Part shown: piece by piece, positions 36,886 to 45,874 of the stretch
How the letters are laid out: the number at the start of each line of letters is the position of its first letter
Numbering within the stretch: position 1 is the stretch's first letter
NCBI RefSeq assembly: GCF_016908495.1
Contig: NZ_JAFBDZ010000004.1
Span: 62,001-126,000, forward strand
Direction of reading: 5' to 3'
Length of the DNA stretch: 64,000 nt
From: Rossellomorea pakistanensis
GTDB lineage: Bacteria > Bacillota > Bacilli > Bacillales > Bacillaceae_B
Notes under the pieces: model-generated
What the model saw: the letters and a program-made list of their open reading frames with translations, nothing else
Databases searched by the model: none
Told to the model about the DNA's origin: nothing
Made by a program: the position numbers and the translations under genes

Positions 36886-38022
36886 TTATACTCCACTCCC
36901 TTCAAAAATATGTACAGTCGAAAATGCTCCTGTCCCCCCTAAGTTTTGCGCAAGTCCAATTTTTGCCCCCTCGACTTGATTGACAGCATGTCCACGAAGC
37001 TGACTGATAATCTGAACAATTTGCGAGATGCCAGTTGCCCCGATTGGGTGCCCTCGTGACAGCAATCCACCGCTAGTATTAATCGGAACTTTTCCACCAT
37101 GCTTGGTAAGACCTTGATCTAATGCGTGCCACCCCATTCCCTTTTCAAATAGACCTAAGTCTTCAATGGCAATAATCTCTGTCATCGCAAAACAATCATG
37201 AAGTTCTACAACATCTATATCATCCGGCCCAAGACCTGATTGTTCATACGCTTGTCGGCCTGATTCTTGTATAGCTTCTATCCTTAATAAATCAGGAATA
37301 TCCTGCATAAGTGGAGGTCCTGATGCTTGACCAGAAGCAAGAACTTTAATCCCTTTCTCTCCTGCTGTGATAATGACTGCCGCTGCTCCATCTGTTATCG
37401 GAGAGCAGTGGAATAATCCTAGAGGAGCGGTAATAGAGCGTGCATTCAAAATTTCTTCTATACTGGTTTCTTTTCTAAACTGTGCTTTTGGATTATTCAT
37501 CGCATATTCCCGATTTTTAAGTGCGACCATTGCCAAATGCTCTTCACTTGCACCGTATTCATACATATATCGATTAGCAACAACTCCGAAAAATCCCGGG
37601 AAAGTAAGTCCTGAAATTCCTTCGTTTGAATCATTATCCATCGCTGAGTTGATCGCTTGAGTGACAAGATTGGTAGGGGCATGGGTCATTTTTTCTACAC
37701 CGACGACTAATACCGTGTCGTGAATTCCAGCAGCAACCATATGATAGGCCTGACGAAAGGCTATACCTCCAGAAGCGCATGCTCCTTCGGTTTTGGTTGC
37801 TGGAATAGCGCCGAGACCCAATTCTCTTGCCAGGATCGAACCTATAATTTCTTGACCAGCGAGCTGTCCGCCTAGAAAGTTTCCTACATAAATCGCGTCT
37901 ACCTTTGGATTGCTTGCATCATTTAAAGCTGCTCGACATGCTGAAACTGCAAGAGATTTCAGCGAAGCTTCATGTTTACCAAATTTGGTCATCCCAATTC
38001 CTGTGACAGAGACCTTCCTCAT
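36886..38022 (-). CDS. SCP2-type thiolase
   Basis: A 378-residue thiolase-superfamily enzyme from the ATG at 38020-38022 (GGGGGAG seven bases upstream). The nucleophile cysteine is C82 in EGACASGG; the second-half motifs ELHDCFAMTE (C, the SCP2-type second cysteine) and SRGHPIGATG (H) are present, and the C-terminus AQNLGGTGAF lacks the CxG motif of degradative thiolases. It likely cleaves a 3-ketoacyl-CoA (or does a related C-C cleavage) with its DUF35 partner. It overlaps the acyl-CoA synthetase stop by four bases. Confidence 0.88.
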   Translation of the reverse strand: MRKVSVTGIGMTKFGKHEASLKSLAVSACRAALNDASNPKVDAIYVGNFLGGQLAGQEIIGSILARELGLGAIPATKTEGACASGGIAFRQAYHMVAAGIHDTVLVVGVEKMTHAPTNLVTQAINSAMDNDSNEGISGLTFPGFFGVVANRYMYEYGASEEHLAMVALKNREYAMNNPKAQFRKETSIEEILNARSITAPLGLFHCSPITDGAAAVIITAGEKGIKVLASGQASGPPLMQDIPDLLRIEAIQESGRQAYEQSGLGPDDIDVVELHDCFAMTEIIAIEDLGLFEKGMGWHALDQGLTKHGGKVPINTSGGLLSRGHPIGATGISQIVQIISQLRGHAVNQVEGAKIGLAQNLGGTGAFSTVHIFEGSGV

Positions 38023-39500
38023 ACTGTACTCCCCCAATATGACTCACGAATTTCTTTTCGCAAGATTTTTCCATAGGTGCTCTTAGGCAGACTATCGACA
38101 ATATAAATGTTCTTAGGCTTTTTAAAACTGGCTAAATGTTCTTTACACAATTCAATCAGTTCCAAGTCGGTTGCTTGTTGATTCTCTCGAAGAACAACAT
38201 GGGCACAGATGGCTTCTCCCCATTTTTCATCAGGTATACCAAATACACATGTTTCTTTCACCGCAGGATGGAGATTTAGTATCTCTTCTACTTCACGTGG
38301 ATACGTATTGGCTCCACCACTAATAATGACATCTTTCTTCCGATCCACGATATGAAGATAGCCGTCTTCATCCACCCAACCGAGATCACCAGTATATAAC
38401 CACCCATTCTTTAATGTCTCAGCTGTTGCCACTTCATTATTCCAATAGCCCTTCATAACTAGAGAACCGCGGCAAATAATTTCGCCAATTTCTCCAACTG
38501 ATACTTCAACTCCCGCATCATCTACAATTCTCATCTCCACAAAGGGTCCTGGAGCTCCTGCCGAAGTTAGTCTTTTTCCAAGCTCAAGTCTCGGCATAGC
38601 GGTAATCGTCATCGGTGCCTCGATTTGCCCATAGGTCTCTACAATTTTAGGTCCAAGAATGTCCATTGCCATTTTTATTTTTTCAGCAGCCATTGGTGCT
38701 CCTGCCATATTGATCGTTCTTAAAGAGCTAAGGTCACGAGTTGCTAAACTTTCTTCATGGATCATTAGATTTACCATAGTCGGAACGAGAAAAAACGTTG
38801 AGATTCGTTCTTTTTCAATCGATTCAAGAAAATATTCAGGCTCGAATTTATTAAAAATAACTTGTTTAAGACCTAAAAACAATGCACAATGAGCAAGAAA
38901 ATTTGAACCATGTGTAAGCGGAGCAGCGTGTCCAATCACATCATCTTGTGTCATATCACAGGTGGTAATTAGAGCAAATGAACTAGACATAAAATTTCGA
39001 TGTGTCAACATGGCTCCTTTCGGTCTTCCTGTTGTTCCTGAAGTATACATAATGGCATATACATCATCTTCATGAACGCCTTCATTTGGTCGAATATTCT
39101 GAAATTCAAAGATCCACCTTTCATACTCACTTCCAACAACTACAATGGGAATCTGATAATCAATCGGTTCTATTAAATACTTTTCTCCAATCAGTAGACT
39201 TGCTCCTGAATCTTGCAGTGCATACTTATGTTCTTTAGGATGAAGTCGATAATTCAATGGAACCTTTATAAGTCCTGTCAACGCTATCGCAACATCTAAT
39301 TCAATATGCTCCATTCGGTTCGACATCAGAATGGCAACACGATCCCCCTTTTTTAAACCACGTGAAATCAATGCATTGGCCAACCGTAATGAACGTTCTT
39401 TTAGCTGTGAAAATGTATAACCCTTTGTCCCATCCCATAAAGCTTGTTCATTCAACTTTCGATTAAATGTTTTCAGATAAACGTTACCTAATGTCTCCAA
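38019..39500 (-). CDS. AMP-dependent acyl-CoA synthetase/ligase
   Basis: A 493-residue ANL-family enzyme. AMP-binding motif YTSGTTGRPKG at 152-162, TYGQIEAP near 290, TGDLGWVDEDG near 372, and PKSTYGKILRKEIRE at the C-terminus with the catalytic lysine. It converts a carboxylic acid to its CoA thioester. The start is TTG at 39498-39500 with AAAAGGAG nine bases upstream; it overlaps the PPC gene by 17 bases. In this operon it presumably activates the acid brought in by the TRAP importer. Confidence 0.92.
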   Translation of the reverse strand: METLGNVYLKTFNRKLNEQALWDGTKGYTFSQLKERSLRLANALISRGLKKGDRVAILMSNRMEHIELDVAIALTGLIKVPLNYRLHPKEHKYALQDSGASLLIGEKYLIEPIDYQIPIVVVGSEYERWIFEFQNIRPNEGVHEDDVYAIMYTSGTTGRPKGAMLTHRNFMSSSFALITTCDMTQDDVIGHAAPLTHGSNFLAHCALFLGLKQVIFNKFEPEYFLESIEKERISTFFLVPTMVNLMIHEESLATRDLSSLRTINMAGAPMAAEKIKMAMDILGPKIVETYGQIEAPMTITAMPRLELGKRLTSAGAPGPFVEMRIVDDAGVEVSVGEIGEIICRGSLVMKGYWNNEVATAETLKNGWLYTGDLGWVDEDGYLHIVDRKKDVIISGGANTYPREVEEILNLHPAVKETCVFGIPDEKWGEAICAHVVLRENQQATDLELIELCKEHLASFKKPKNIYIVDSLPKSTYGKILRKEIRESYWGSTV

Positions 39501-39984
39501 GCTCTGACTCTCCTTTTTGAAAAGTAATGGTTTGAAAACCTAGTTGCGGTTTAAATGTACGAACGGCTTCGATGCCTTTCCCCACTTGAATAGAGAATTC
39601 TACTGTAATGAGTGTAGGATTTTTGCCAGGAAAAATATGTCCTCCAAAAAGCTTGCCGTGCTGATTACCAAACAAAGCATGTAAATGGAAATCAGTCTGT
39701 CCGTGCTTATTTTCACATAAGAAACCCGATCCTTTTATTAACTCAATCGGTCCCTCTTCAAAAAGCAATTCACTATATGATAGCTTTCCACTTTCGTCAT
39801 TTTGAAGGTACACAAAGGCAGCCTGAGACAAAGATCCGATGCAAGTGACGACACCAGAATGAACGTCATATTTCTCATACTCCTGGATAATACCCTCCAT
39901 AAGGTCAGATCCCTTCGTTAGTGACCCGAAGATCAATCCATTCTCTTCATCATAAACAGAGTGGTTATGGATGTTTTCTACCAT
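39484..39984 (-). CDS. PPC domain (DUF296) protein
   Basis: A 166-residue single-domain protein starting at ATG 39982-39984, after AGGAGG at ten bases. The metal-type motif FHLHALFGNQHGKLFGGHI is the conserved core of the PPC/PCC domain, found in plant AT-hook regulators and stand-alone bacterial proteins of unknown biochemistry. Its place inside a CoA-dependent catabolic operon suggests an enzymatic or ligand-binding role there rather than DNA binding, as no AT-hook is present. Confidence 0.85.
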   Translation of the reverse strand: MVENIHNHSVYDEENGLIFGSLTKGSDLMEGIIQEYEKYDVHSGVVTCIGSLSQAAFVYLQNDESGKLSYSELLFEEGPIELIKGSGFLCENKHGQTDFHLHALFGNQHGKLFGGHIFPGKNPTLITVEFSIQVGKGIEAVRTFKPQLGFQTITFQKGESELGDIR

Positions 39985-40003
39985 CGCTGTTTGCCCTCCT
40001 TGT

Positions 40004-40789
40004 TTATCCAATTGCCAGTCCCCCACAAACTTTAATGACTTGACCCGTCACATAATTTGAAGCGGGAGAAGCAAGATAAACAACCGCTTCTGCAATATCT
40101 TCAGCCGTTCCCATTCGTTTAATCGGTTGATTGTCTAAAGGATAGTTTAAACTTTTCGTCATCTCCGACTCTACTGCTCCAGGAGCCACACTATTACAGG
40201 TAATTCCGTGTTTTCCTACTTCTTTCGCGACCCATTTACTAAATGCAATGACGGCACCTTTTGAAGCAGCATAGGCTGGGCCAGAACGACCTGAGTCAAG
40301 TCCGGCATGATTGGAGGTTGGCCCACCCATAATGCCTGAAATAGAACTAACGTTTACTACTTTTCCGTAGCCTTGATTGATCATATGAGGATGAATGGCA
40401 AGTTGCGTGAATAGAAATGTCCCGCCTAAATTAGTATCCAAATCTCTGGACCAAGCTTCATCTGTCATGCTATCTAACCCTATGCGACCACAAGTACCAG
40501 CATTGTTGACAACTATATCAATTCTCCCCCACCTGTTAACGCTTCCATTAATAACCTGTTGAACCTCTTCTCTCTTTCGAATATCGATCTGGTAAGAGTC
40601 TGTTTCACAATTTGGAAAGTCTTTTTTAATTTGATTTATTATTTCATTCGCAGGTAATAAATCAACAATCACCACATTTGCTCCATTACGAGCAAGAGCA
40701 TATGCACACTCTGCCCCAATTCCACGAGCTGCCCCAGTAACAATGGCAACCTGTCCTGTCAAATTATGATTTTCATTCAATCCTACCAT
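40004..40789 (-). CDS. SDR-family oxidoreductase (first gene after sigma-54 promoter)
   Basis: A 261-residue short-chain dehydrogenase. TGAARGIG at 18-25 binds the dinucleotide, NNAG is near 95, and the catalytic YAASK is near 171-175 with upstream serines SSISG. It has an acidic residue after strand 2 (VDLLP), suggesting NAD rather than NADP. The ATG follows AGGTGAA. It heads the enzyme operon, which is read from the sigma-54 promoter at 40941-40956, and probably oxidises a hydroxyl group of the substrate or its CoA ester. Confidence 0.88.
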   Translation of the reverse strand: MVGLNENHNLTGQVAIVTGAARGIGAECAYALARNGANVVIVDLLPANEIINQIKKDFPNCETDSYQIDIRKREEVQQVINGSVNRWGRIDIVVNNAGTCGRIGLDSMTDEAWSRDLDTNLGGTFLFTQLAIHPHMINQGYGKVVNVSSISGIMGGPTSNHAGLDSGRSGPAYAASKGAVIAFSKWVAKEVGKHGITCNSVAPGAVESEMTKSLNYPLDNQPIKRMGTAEDIAEAVVYLASPASNYVTGQVIKVCGGLAIG

Positions 40790-40881
40790 AAAAGTTCACC
40801 TACCCTTTTAAAATTAACGAAATTTTTAGATTTTTTTATCCTCTCAAAATATTCCTAACATTAAACTCCAATACCTTCATT

Positions 40882-40904
40882 CCTAGAGTCGAAGAAACTC
40901 TAGG
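40882..40904 (-). other. Leader hairpin in the SDR operon 5' region
   Basis: Perfect CCTAGAGT/ACTCTAGG stem with a seven-base loop, between the predicted sigma-54 start site (about 40930) and the first gene. A T-rich stretch follows only on the plus strand. Role unknown; it may block read-through from the other direction or stabilise the leader. Confidence 0.4.
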
Positions 40905-40940
40905 TTTTCTTGGAATGACTCCTCCTTTTATCCAATACAA

Positions 40941-40956
40941 TGCAATTTCTGTGCCA
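40941..40956 (-). promoter_or_regulatory. Sigma-54 (SigL) promoter of the catabolic operon
   Basis: On the minus strand TGGCAC (40951-40956), five bases, TTGCA (40941-40945): an exact -24/-12 consensus with correct spacing. It lies about 150 bases upstream of the first SDR gene. Inverted repeats at 41023-41042 and 41073-41098 sit at normal enhancer distance. A sigma-54 activator gene is nearby at 42074. Confidence 0.85.
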
Positions 40957-41022
40957 ATGAAAAAATGAATTTTAGAAGCTAAAGAATTTCACTATTATTG
41001 AAAAATCATTTGGATTTCGGTT

Positions 41023-41098
41023 CAATCGGATACTCTCGATTGATTAGATATACTGCATAAATGTACTATTTCATCAATTTTGTTACAGTAAAATTGAT
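41023..41098. promoter_or_regulatory. Two inverted repeats, candidate activator-binding sites
   Basis: CAATCG/CGATTG with an eight-base spacer (41023-41042) and ATCAATTTT/AAAATTGAT with an eight-base spacer (41073-41098). They lie about 70 to 140 bases upstream of the -24 element, where bacterial enhancers usually are. The second could also help end transcription of the adjoining SDR gene. The assignment is by position only. Confidence 0.4.
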
Positions 41099-41122
41099 AT
41101 TGTGAATAGATGACTTTCTAGT

Positions 41123-41872
41123 TTAATCCATTAGCAACCCGCCATTAACATCAATTTCTTCACCAGTTATATAGCCCGCTTCATTCGATGCTAGAAAGGC
41201 AACCGTTGCTGCAACTTCTTGTGGTTGACCAGCTCTTTTTAATGGGATAAGCTTCGTTTTTTCTTGTCGTAGTATCGGATCCATTTCGACAGTTATATCG
41301 GTATCAATAAGACCAGGCGCTACAGAATTTACCGTTATCCCATACTCCGCTACTTCTCTTGCCACTGCTTTTGAAAAGCCTAATATTCCGGCTTTAGTCG
41401 CGGCATAATGAGAGGTTCCAAATACTCCTCCACCTTGTTTTCCAGCTAGAGAAGAAATGTTTATAATTCTTCCAAAACTCTGTTCAATCATGGATGGCAG
41501 AACAGCTTGAGTACAATGAAAAACTCCTCTCATATTAATAGCAAATAACAAATCCCATTCCTCTTCAGTTATCTCTAATATTTTTGTCGGTCTTGCAATC
41601 CCTGCATTATTAATGAGAATATCTATTTTCCCAAAGTCTTGTCTCACTGATTCCATCAGATGATCAATACTTAATCGAGATGTTACATCGACTTCTTTCC
41701 CAACTGCTTTGTAACCATTCTTCTTTAATTTATCCGCTACTTTATTTGCTCCTTTTACGTTTAGATCAGCTATTATAACCGTTGCTCCTTTTTTCGCCAA
41801 TTCGGAGGCTATAGCCTTTCCAATTCCTCTTTCGGATCCGGCACCAGTTACAATCGCCACACTATTCTTCAA
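41123..41872 (-). CDS. SDR-family oxidoreductase (FabG-like), separate sigma-54 unit
   Basis: A 249-residue short-chain dehydrogenase starting at TTG 41870-41872, preceded by AAAGGGAGTGA at a good spacing; a GTG nine bases upstream overlaps that site. Dinucleotide motif TGAGSERGIG near 9-18, NNAG near 85, and SLAGKQGG... HYAATKAG with the catalytic tyrosine-lysine pair. FabG-like 3-ketoacyl reductases run in either direction, so it may act as a 3-hydroxyacyl-CoA dehydrogenase. It has its own sigma-54 promoter and is divergent from the activator gene. Confidence 0.87.
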   Translation of the reverse strand: MKNSVAIVTGAGSERGIGKAIASELAKKGATVIIADLNVKGANKVADKLKKNGYKAVGKEVDVTSRLSIDHLMESVRQDFGKIDILINNAGIARPTKILEITEEEWDLLFAINMRGVFHCTQAVLPSMIEQSFGRIINISSLAGKQGGGVFGTSHYAATKAGILGFSKAVAREVAEYGITVNSVAPGLIDTDITVEMDPILRQEKTKLIPLKRAGQPQEVAATVAFLASNEAGYITGEEIDVNGGLLMD

Positions 41873-41910
41873 ATGGATCACTCCCTTTACACAAGCGTTT
41901 CTAAATAGAT

Positions 41911-41926
41911 TGCAAGTTTCATGCCA
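41911..41926 (-). promoter_or_regulatory. Sigma-54 (SigL) promoter of the second SDR gene
   Basis: On the minus strand TGGCAT (41921-41926), five bases, TTGCA (41911-41915), a close match to the -24/-12 consensus. The predicted start lies about 20 bases before the ribosome-binding site. It shares the intergenic region with the activator gene. Confidence 0.82.
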
Positions 41927-42073
41927 AAGATAAATAGGTACTGTGTGTTCTTGTTTTACAAAATGAATAATTAAAAAATTCAGAATAAGGCACTTATATT
42001 AGCACTACCGCTATGGTAAAATCGCCATATATATAGCATTTTCGCCCTATCAGAAAGGAGTCGACAAGTCATA

Positions 42074-43489
42074 GTGAGAACAGATCAGATTAAACTGTTT
42101 CAAGGAACCAACGATTCAGAGTTGCTAATTCGTAAGCTCATAGGTAGTTCGTATGACGGAATCACCATTACCGACCCAGACGGCAGAACCATTTGGTACA
42201 ATGATTCTTTTTTAAGAATGTCAGGATTATTGCCTGAACAGCTAGATAATTTTACGGTACATGAACTTATCGAGAATGGCGGACTTGAAAATTCCGCATC
42301 AGCCGAATCGATCGCAAGAAGAGAGACTGTTACAATGGCCGTTACATACCCAACAGGGATAGAAGCCTTAATATCCGCAACCCCCGTATTTGATAATGAT
42401 GGCCAGCTGATTTATACGATCGGAAATGTCAGAGATTTGACAGAACTTAATAAACTGAAACAACAGTTGGATGAAACATTTGCACTCACCAAGAGCTACA
42501 GAAAAACTTTACAAGAGGTACAGCTAAAAAGTGTTGATGGCAACCAAATCATCTATCGAAGTTCCTCGATGGAAAAAATCGTATCTTTAGCCCATAAGTT
42601 TTCTGTAGTCGATACTCCCATTCTAATTACAGGAGAGTCTGGAGTAGGGAAAGATGTATTGGCAAATTACATTCACTTCATTAGCGATCGAAAAGGTCAA
42701 GGCCCGGTTGTCAAAATCAATTGTGGTGCGATTCCTGAACATTTACTAGAGTCGGAGTTATTTGGCTATGAAGCCGGATCTTTTACTGGTGCGGGACGGC
42801 AAGGAAAAGTCGGGCTATTTGAAGTCGCCCATAACGGAACGATATTTTTAGATGAAGTGGGGGAAATGCCTCTTTCCCTTCAGGTAAAACTGTTAGGGGT
42901 ATTACAAGATATGAAGATTCAGAGAGTGGGAGGCACGAAACAAATCCCGATAGACGTTCGAATTATAGCTGCCACGAATGCAAATTTAGAAAAAATGATC
43001 AAAGAAAAGAATTTTCGGGAAGACCTTTATTTTAGGTTAAATGTTCTATCGATCAACATCCCTCCACTTCGGGAAAGGCCAGAAGATGTATTTGTCCTGT
43101 TAGTCCATTTTCTTGATCTATTCAATGAAAAACACCATATGAAAAGGTCCTTCTCTCCTTCTGCCATAGACCAATTACTGTCCTATCATTGGCCGGGAAA
43201 TATTCGCGAATTAAAAAATTTAGTAGAACGGCTAATGATTATGTCTGATGAAGATGTCATTGACGACTCCTTGGTTCCAACAAAAATACGAAATACGGAA
43301 ACGGAAGTCTATGACAAAGAAGATTCTACTCCAATTTATGACAAGACATTAAAAGATCTTATTAGCGATTATGAAAAAAAGATTCTTGACGATTATTTAA
43401 AAAAATACAGACCTATGAAACGGTGTGCAGAAATCTTAGGGATTGATTTAACTACTTTAGCTAGAAAGAAAAAGCGTCATAAACTTTGA
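42074..43489 (+). CDS. Sigma-54-dependent transcriptional activator (PAS-AAA+-HTH)
   Basis: A 471-residue enhancer-binding protein. A PAS domain (about 17-130) is followed by the AAA+ domain with Walker A GESGVGKD at 187-194, the sigma-54 contact loop GSFTGA at 235-240 and Walker B IFLDE at 257-261, then a short C-terminal Fis-type HTH (KRCAEILGIDLTTLARKKKR). The PAS domain implies sensing of a small molecule, unlike phosphorylated NtrC types. The GTG start is 13 bases from AAAGGAG, a long spacing. Two sigma-54 promoters adjacent to it are the obvious targets. Confidence 0.93.
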   Translation: MRTDQIKLFQGTNDSELLIRKLIGSSYDGITITDPDGRTIWYNDSFLRMSGLLPEQLDNFTVHELIENGGLENSASAESIARRETVTMAVTYPTGIEALISATPVFDNDGQLIYTIGNVRDLTELNKLKQQLDETFALTKSYRKTLQEVQLKSVDGNQIIYRSSSMEKIVSLAHKFSVVDTPILITGESGVGKDVLANYIHFISDRKGQGPVVKINCGAIPEHLLESELFGYEAGSFTGAGRQGKVGLFEVAHNGTIFLDEVGEMPLSLQVKLLGVLQDMKIQRVGGTKQIPIDVRIIAATNANLEKMIKEKNFREDLYFRLNVLSINIPPLRERPEDVFVLLVHFLDLFNEKHHMKRSFSPSAIDQLLSYHWPGNIRELKNLVERLMIMSDEDVIDDSLVPTKIRNTETEVYDKEDSTPIYDKTLKDLISDYEKKILDDYLKKYRPMKRCAEILGIDLTTLARKKKRHKL

Positions 43490-43535
43490 TCATCTTTCAT
43501 TGTGAAAATAACTAAAAAATGATCGGAGGGCAGTT

Positions 43536-44174
43536 ATGAAATATTTCCTCTACTTAATGGGACCAACAATTATGATCTTAATAGGTTTACAAGGCATAAA
43601 GAACATCCCGATTACTTTTTTATTATTTTATAGTTGGTTACTTGCTGTACCGTTGTTTAAAAAAGAAATATACTTAATCGGATTTACACGGAACAACCTA
43701 TGGAAATCTATTGGATTGGGGTTATCTAGTGGTCTCCTATTTTACTTGTTTATTTTTGGTGGTTTATTTTGGTTACACCAGTATTTCATTGACCTTGAGC
43801 ATCTTCAAGTCTTACTAGAGAATTGGGGATTCTTTGGAAAAGGGATTATTGGATTAACCTTTATTCTGATTGTCATCAACCCAATCCTTGAAGAAGTCTA
43901 TTGGAGAGGATTTATGCATCAAAGATTAAAAAAAGAAATGAAAACCATTCATGCGATTTGGATCACTTCCTTTTTTTATACGCTTTATCATTTCCTTTCT
44001 GTCATACCAATGTTTCAGTGGCCATTGAATGTTATAGCTGTACTTCCTGTATTTGCCGCCGGAATATTTTGGGGTTACCTTCGAGAAAAAACGGGTTCTA
44101 TTTATGGAACGATTGTCAGTCATATGTTAGGTGATTTTGGGATTTTGTGTGTTTATTGGTTTATTGTAAAATAA
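43536..44174 (+). CDS. CPBP-family intramembrane glutamic/metalloprotease
   Basis: A 212-residue membrane protein with about six spans. The motif EEVYWRGF (EExxxR) near 115-122, the histidine in FFYTLYHFLS near 146 and the GTIVSHMLGD motif near 190-199 are the three catalytic blocks of CAAX prenyl protease/bacteriocin-processing (CPBP, Abi) enzymes. Such proteins can process small peptides or affect bacteriocin immunity; no peptide gene is seen nearby. The ATG follows GGAGG. Confidence 0.83.
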   Translation: MKYFLYLMGPTIMILIGLQGIKNIPITFLLFYSWLLAVPLFKKEIYLIGFTRNNLWKSIGLGLSSGLLFYLFIFGGLFWLHQYFIDLEHLQVLLENWGFFGKGIIGLTFILIVINPILEEVYWRGFMHQRLKKEMKTIHAIWITSFFYTLYHFLSVIPMFQWPLNVIAVLPVFAAGIFWGYLREKTGSIYGTIVSHMLGDFGILCVYWFIVK

Positions 44175-44251
44175 TATTTAAGTAGTTAAAAAGAGTTAAA
44201 CACTTTAATTGAATGAAGTATTCATAGAGAACAATTCTGGAGGTGTTTATT

Positions 44252-44755
44252 TTGAAATCGAGTAATGAAAAAATGAATGATGAGTTTAGTCAAATCTTAC
44301 AAGAACCTGATATAGAACATTTTCTTCTCGAGTTTCAAAATTACCTTACAAACAGGAATAATGATAACGAAAGACCAAAGAATAAGAAATACAGCTTGCC
44401 ATTTTATAGAGATTTACGTTATCTAGATGTGGAAATAGGAAAATTATATTCAGAAGAGAAAAGGCTTTTAAAGGTGAAAGTTGATTCCATCATTACTTAT
44501 CATGAAGAAATAATCCGGAATCACTTCCCATCCCCCTTAACGATAAGTGTTTTTACCGCTGTGATTTCGTTTATCCTTGGAGTAATGATAAAGGACTTCA
44601 CATCTTATCCCGACTGGGCGATCATTCCGGTCGTCATTTGCTTGGTATTGATTATTCCGGCGATTTCATGGTTTAATATAGATCAATCAGGAAAAGATGC
44701 AGAATTGAAAGAGATTTTATCAAATATTAAGGGAGTACTAGAGATTCAAGAGTAG
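44252..44755 (+). CDS. Hypothetical protein with two C-terminal membrane spans
   Basis: A 167-residue protein from TTG 44252, seven bases after TGGAGGTG (an in-frame GTG lies inside that site). About 85 soluble, charged residues are followed by two hydrophobic segments (about 95-118 and 122-142) and a short helical tail. I do not recognise a family. It follows the CPBP protease in the same direction by about 75 bases. Confidence 0.6.
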   Translation: MKSSNEKMNDEFSQILQEPDIEHFLLEFQNYLTNRNNDNERPKNKKYSLPFYRDLRYLDVEIGKLYSEEKRLLKVKVDSIITYHEEIIRNHFPSPLTISVFTAVISFILGVMIKDFTSYPDWAIIPVVICLVLIIPAISWFNIDQSGKDAELKEILSNIKGVLEIQE

Positions 44756-44786
44756 TGGGTTAAAGAAATATCATTTCGTTAAAATG

Positions 44787-44818
44787 AAAACTGCCTCCAA
44801 AATCTCGGAAGCAGTTTT
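44787..44818. terminator. Bidirectional terminator between converging genes
   Basis: AAAACTGCCTCC pairs with GGAAGCAGTTTT (one wobble on the minus-strand RNA). A-T tails flank both sides, so it can end the hypothetical gene and the mntA gene. Confidence 0.8.
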
Positions 44819-44909
44819 ATTTATATATAACGTTCGACACTACTACTTCAATGAATTTCCCACCGCAAAGTACTCAAAGCTACATCTAAGACTCCTGTGC
44901 AATGGGGAA

Positions 44910-45857
44910 TCATTTACTATGCTTATTAATTTGTTCCGCGATTGTTTTGATATTCCACTTCATCATACCGATATAAGTATCACCATCTTCACCTGGTTTA
45001 CCCAGTGAATCGGTGAAAACTTTACCACCAATCGGTACACCGGTCTCGCGGGATACCGTTTCCATACTACGAGGGTCGATACTTGTTTCCACGAAGAGTA
45101 CGTTAATATCTTTTTTATTAATTAAATCGATAACCTGCCTAATTTGATCGGGTGATCCTTGGTTTTCTGCATTGATCTCCCAGATGTATCCTGCTTTAAT
45201 ATTATAGGCATCGCTAAAATATTTGAAGGCTCCTTCACTTGTAATTAAATAACGCTCATTCTCAGGGATTTTCGCAAACCCTTTTTTCGCTTTTTCGTGC
45301 AAGGCACTCAATTCTTTAATATAGTCTTCTGCATTTTTTTCGTAAACTTTTTTGTTATCTGGGTCGACCTTAATTAAAGCGTCTCGGGCATTTTTGGCAT
45401 ATTGAATGCCGTTCTCAATATTTAGCCATGCATGCGGATCCTCTTGACCTTCTTTCCCTTTAGTCGTTAAATATTTCGGTTCCACTCCTTCACTTAACCG
45501 AAAGACAGGAGCATCTTCATCGGATTTCCCGGTTGTGCCTAGAAGTTTTTCAAACCAACTGTTTCCTGCTTCCAAGTTCAAACCATTATAAAATACAACG
45601 TCTGCATCAGCGGTCTTTTTTACATCCTCTGGTAATGGATCGAATTCATGAGGGTTTGCCCCAAATGGGACCATACTGTGTACTTCGACCTGATCTCCCC
45701 CAATATTCTTTACGATGTCATAGAGAATAGAGTAGGTTGTAACGACTTGAACCTTATCCGAACGGTCACCGTCGCCTGAACTTTTCTCTCCATTACAAGC
45801 AACAAGCAATAAAGCCACCGACAACCCAACTAGTAATAAATAAATTTTTTTTAACAT
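44910..45857 (-). CDS. mntA: Manganese ABC transporter substrate-binding lipoprotein
   Basis: A 315-residue cluster A-I (PsaA/ZnuA-type) binding protein with lipobox LVAC (cysteine 21). Metal ligands are in VPFGANPHEFDPLP, EDPHAWLN, the glutamate region ITSEGAFKYFSDAY and FVETSIDPRSM. There is no histidine-rich loop, which points to manganese (or iron) rather than zinc. It is the last gene of the mntB-mntC-mntA unit, 17 bases after the permease gene. Regulation through upstream MntR-like boxes supports manganese. Confidence 0.9.
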   Translation of the reverse strand: MLKKIYLLLVGLSVALLLVACNGEKSSGDGDRSDKVQVVTTYSILYDIVKNIGGDQVEVHSMVPFGANPHEFDPLPEDVKKTADADVVFYNGLNLEAGNSWFEKLLGTTGKSDEDAPVFRLSEGVEPKYLTTKGKEGQEDPHAWLNIENGIQYAKNARDALIKVDPDNKKVYEKNAEDYIKELSALHEKAKKGFAKIPENERYLITSEGAFKYFSDAYNIKAGYIWEINAENQGSPDQIRQVIDLINKKDINVLFVETSIDPRSMETVSRETGVPIGGKVFTDSLGKPGEDGDTYIGMMKWNIKTIAEQINKHSK

Positions 45858-45874
45858 GTTTCTCTCCCTCTTTT

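Noticed and set aside
41886..41899. CcpA catabolite-response element near the second SDR gene
   Set aside because: Only about half of the consensus positions match; too weak to report.
43926..44134. Frames overlapping the CPBP protease gene
   Set aside because: The EExxxR, histidine and SHMLGD blocks fix the real frame; these are shadows.
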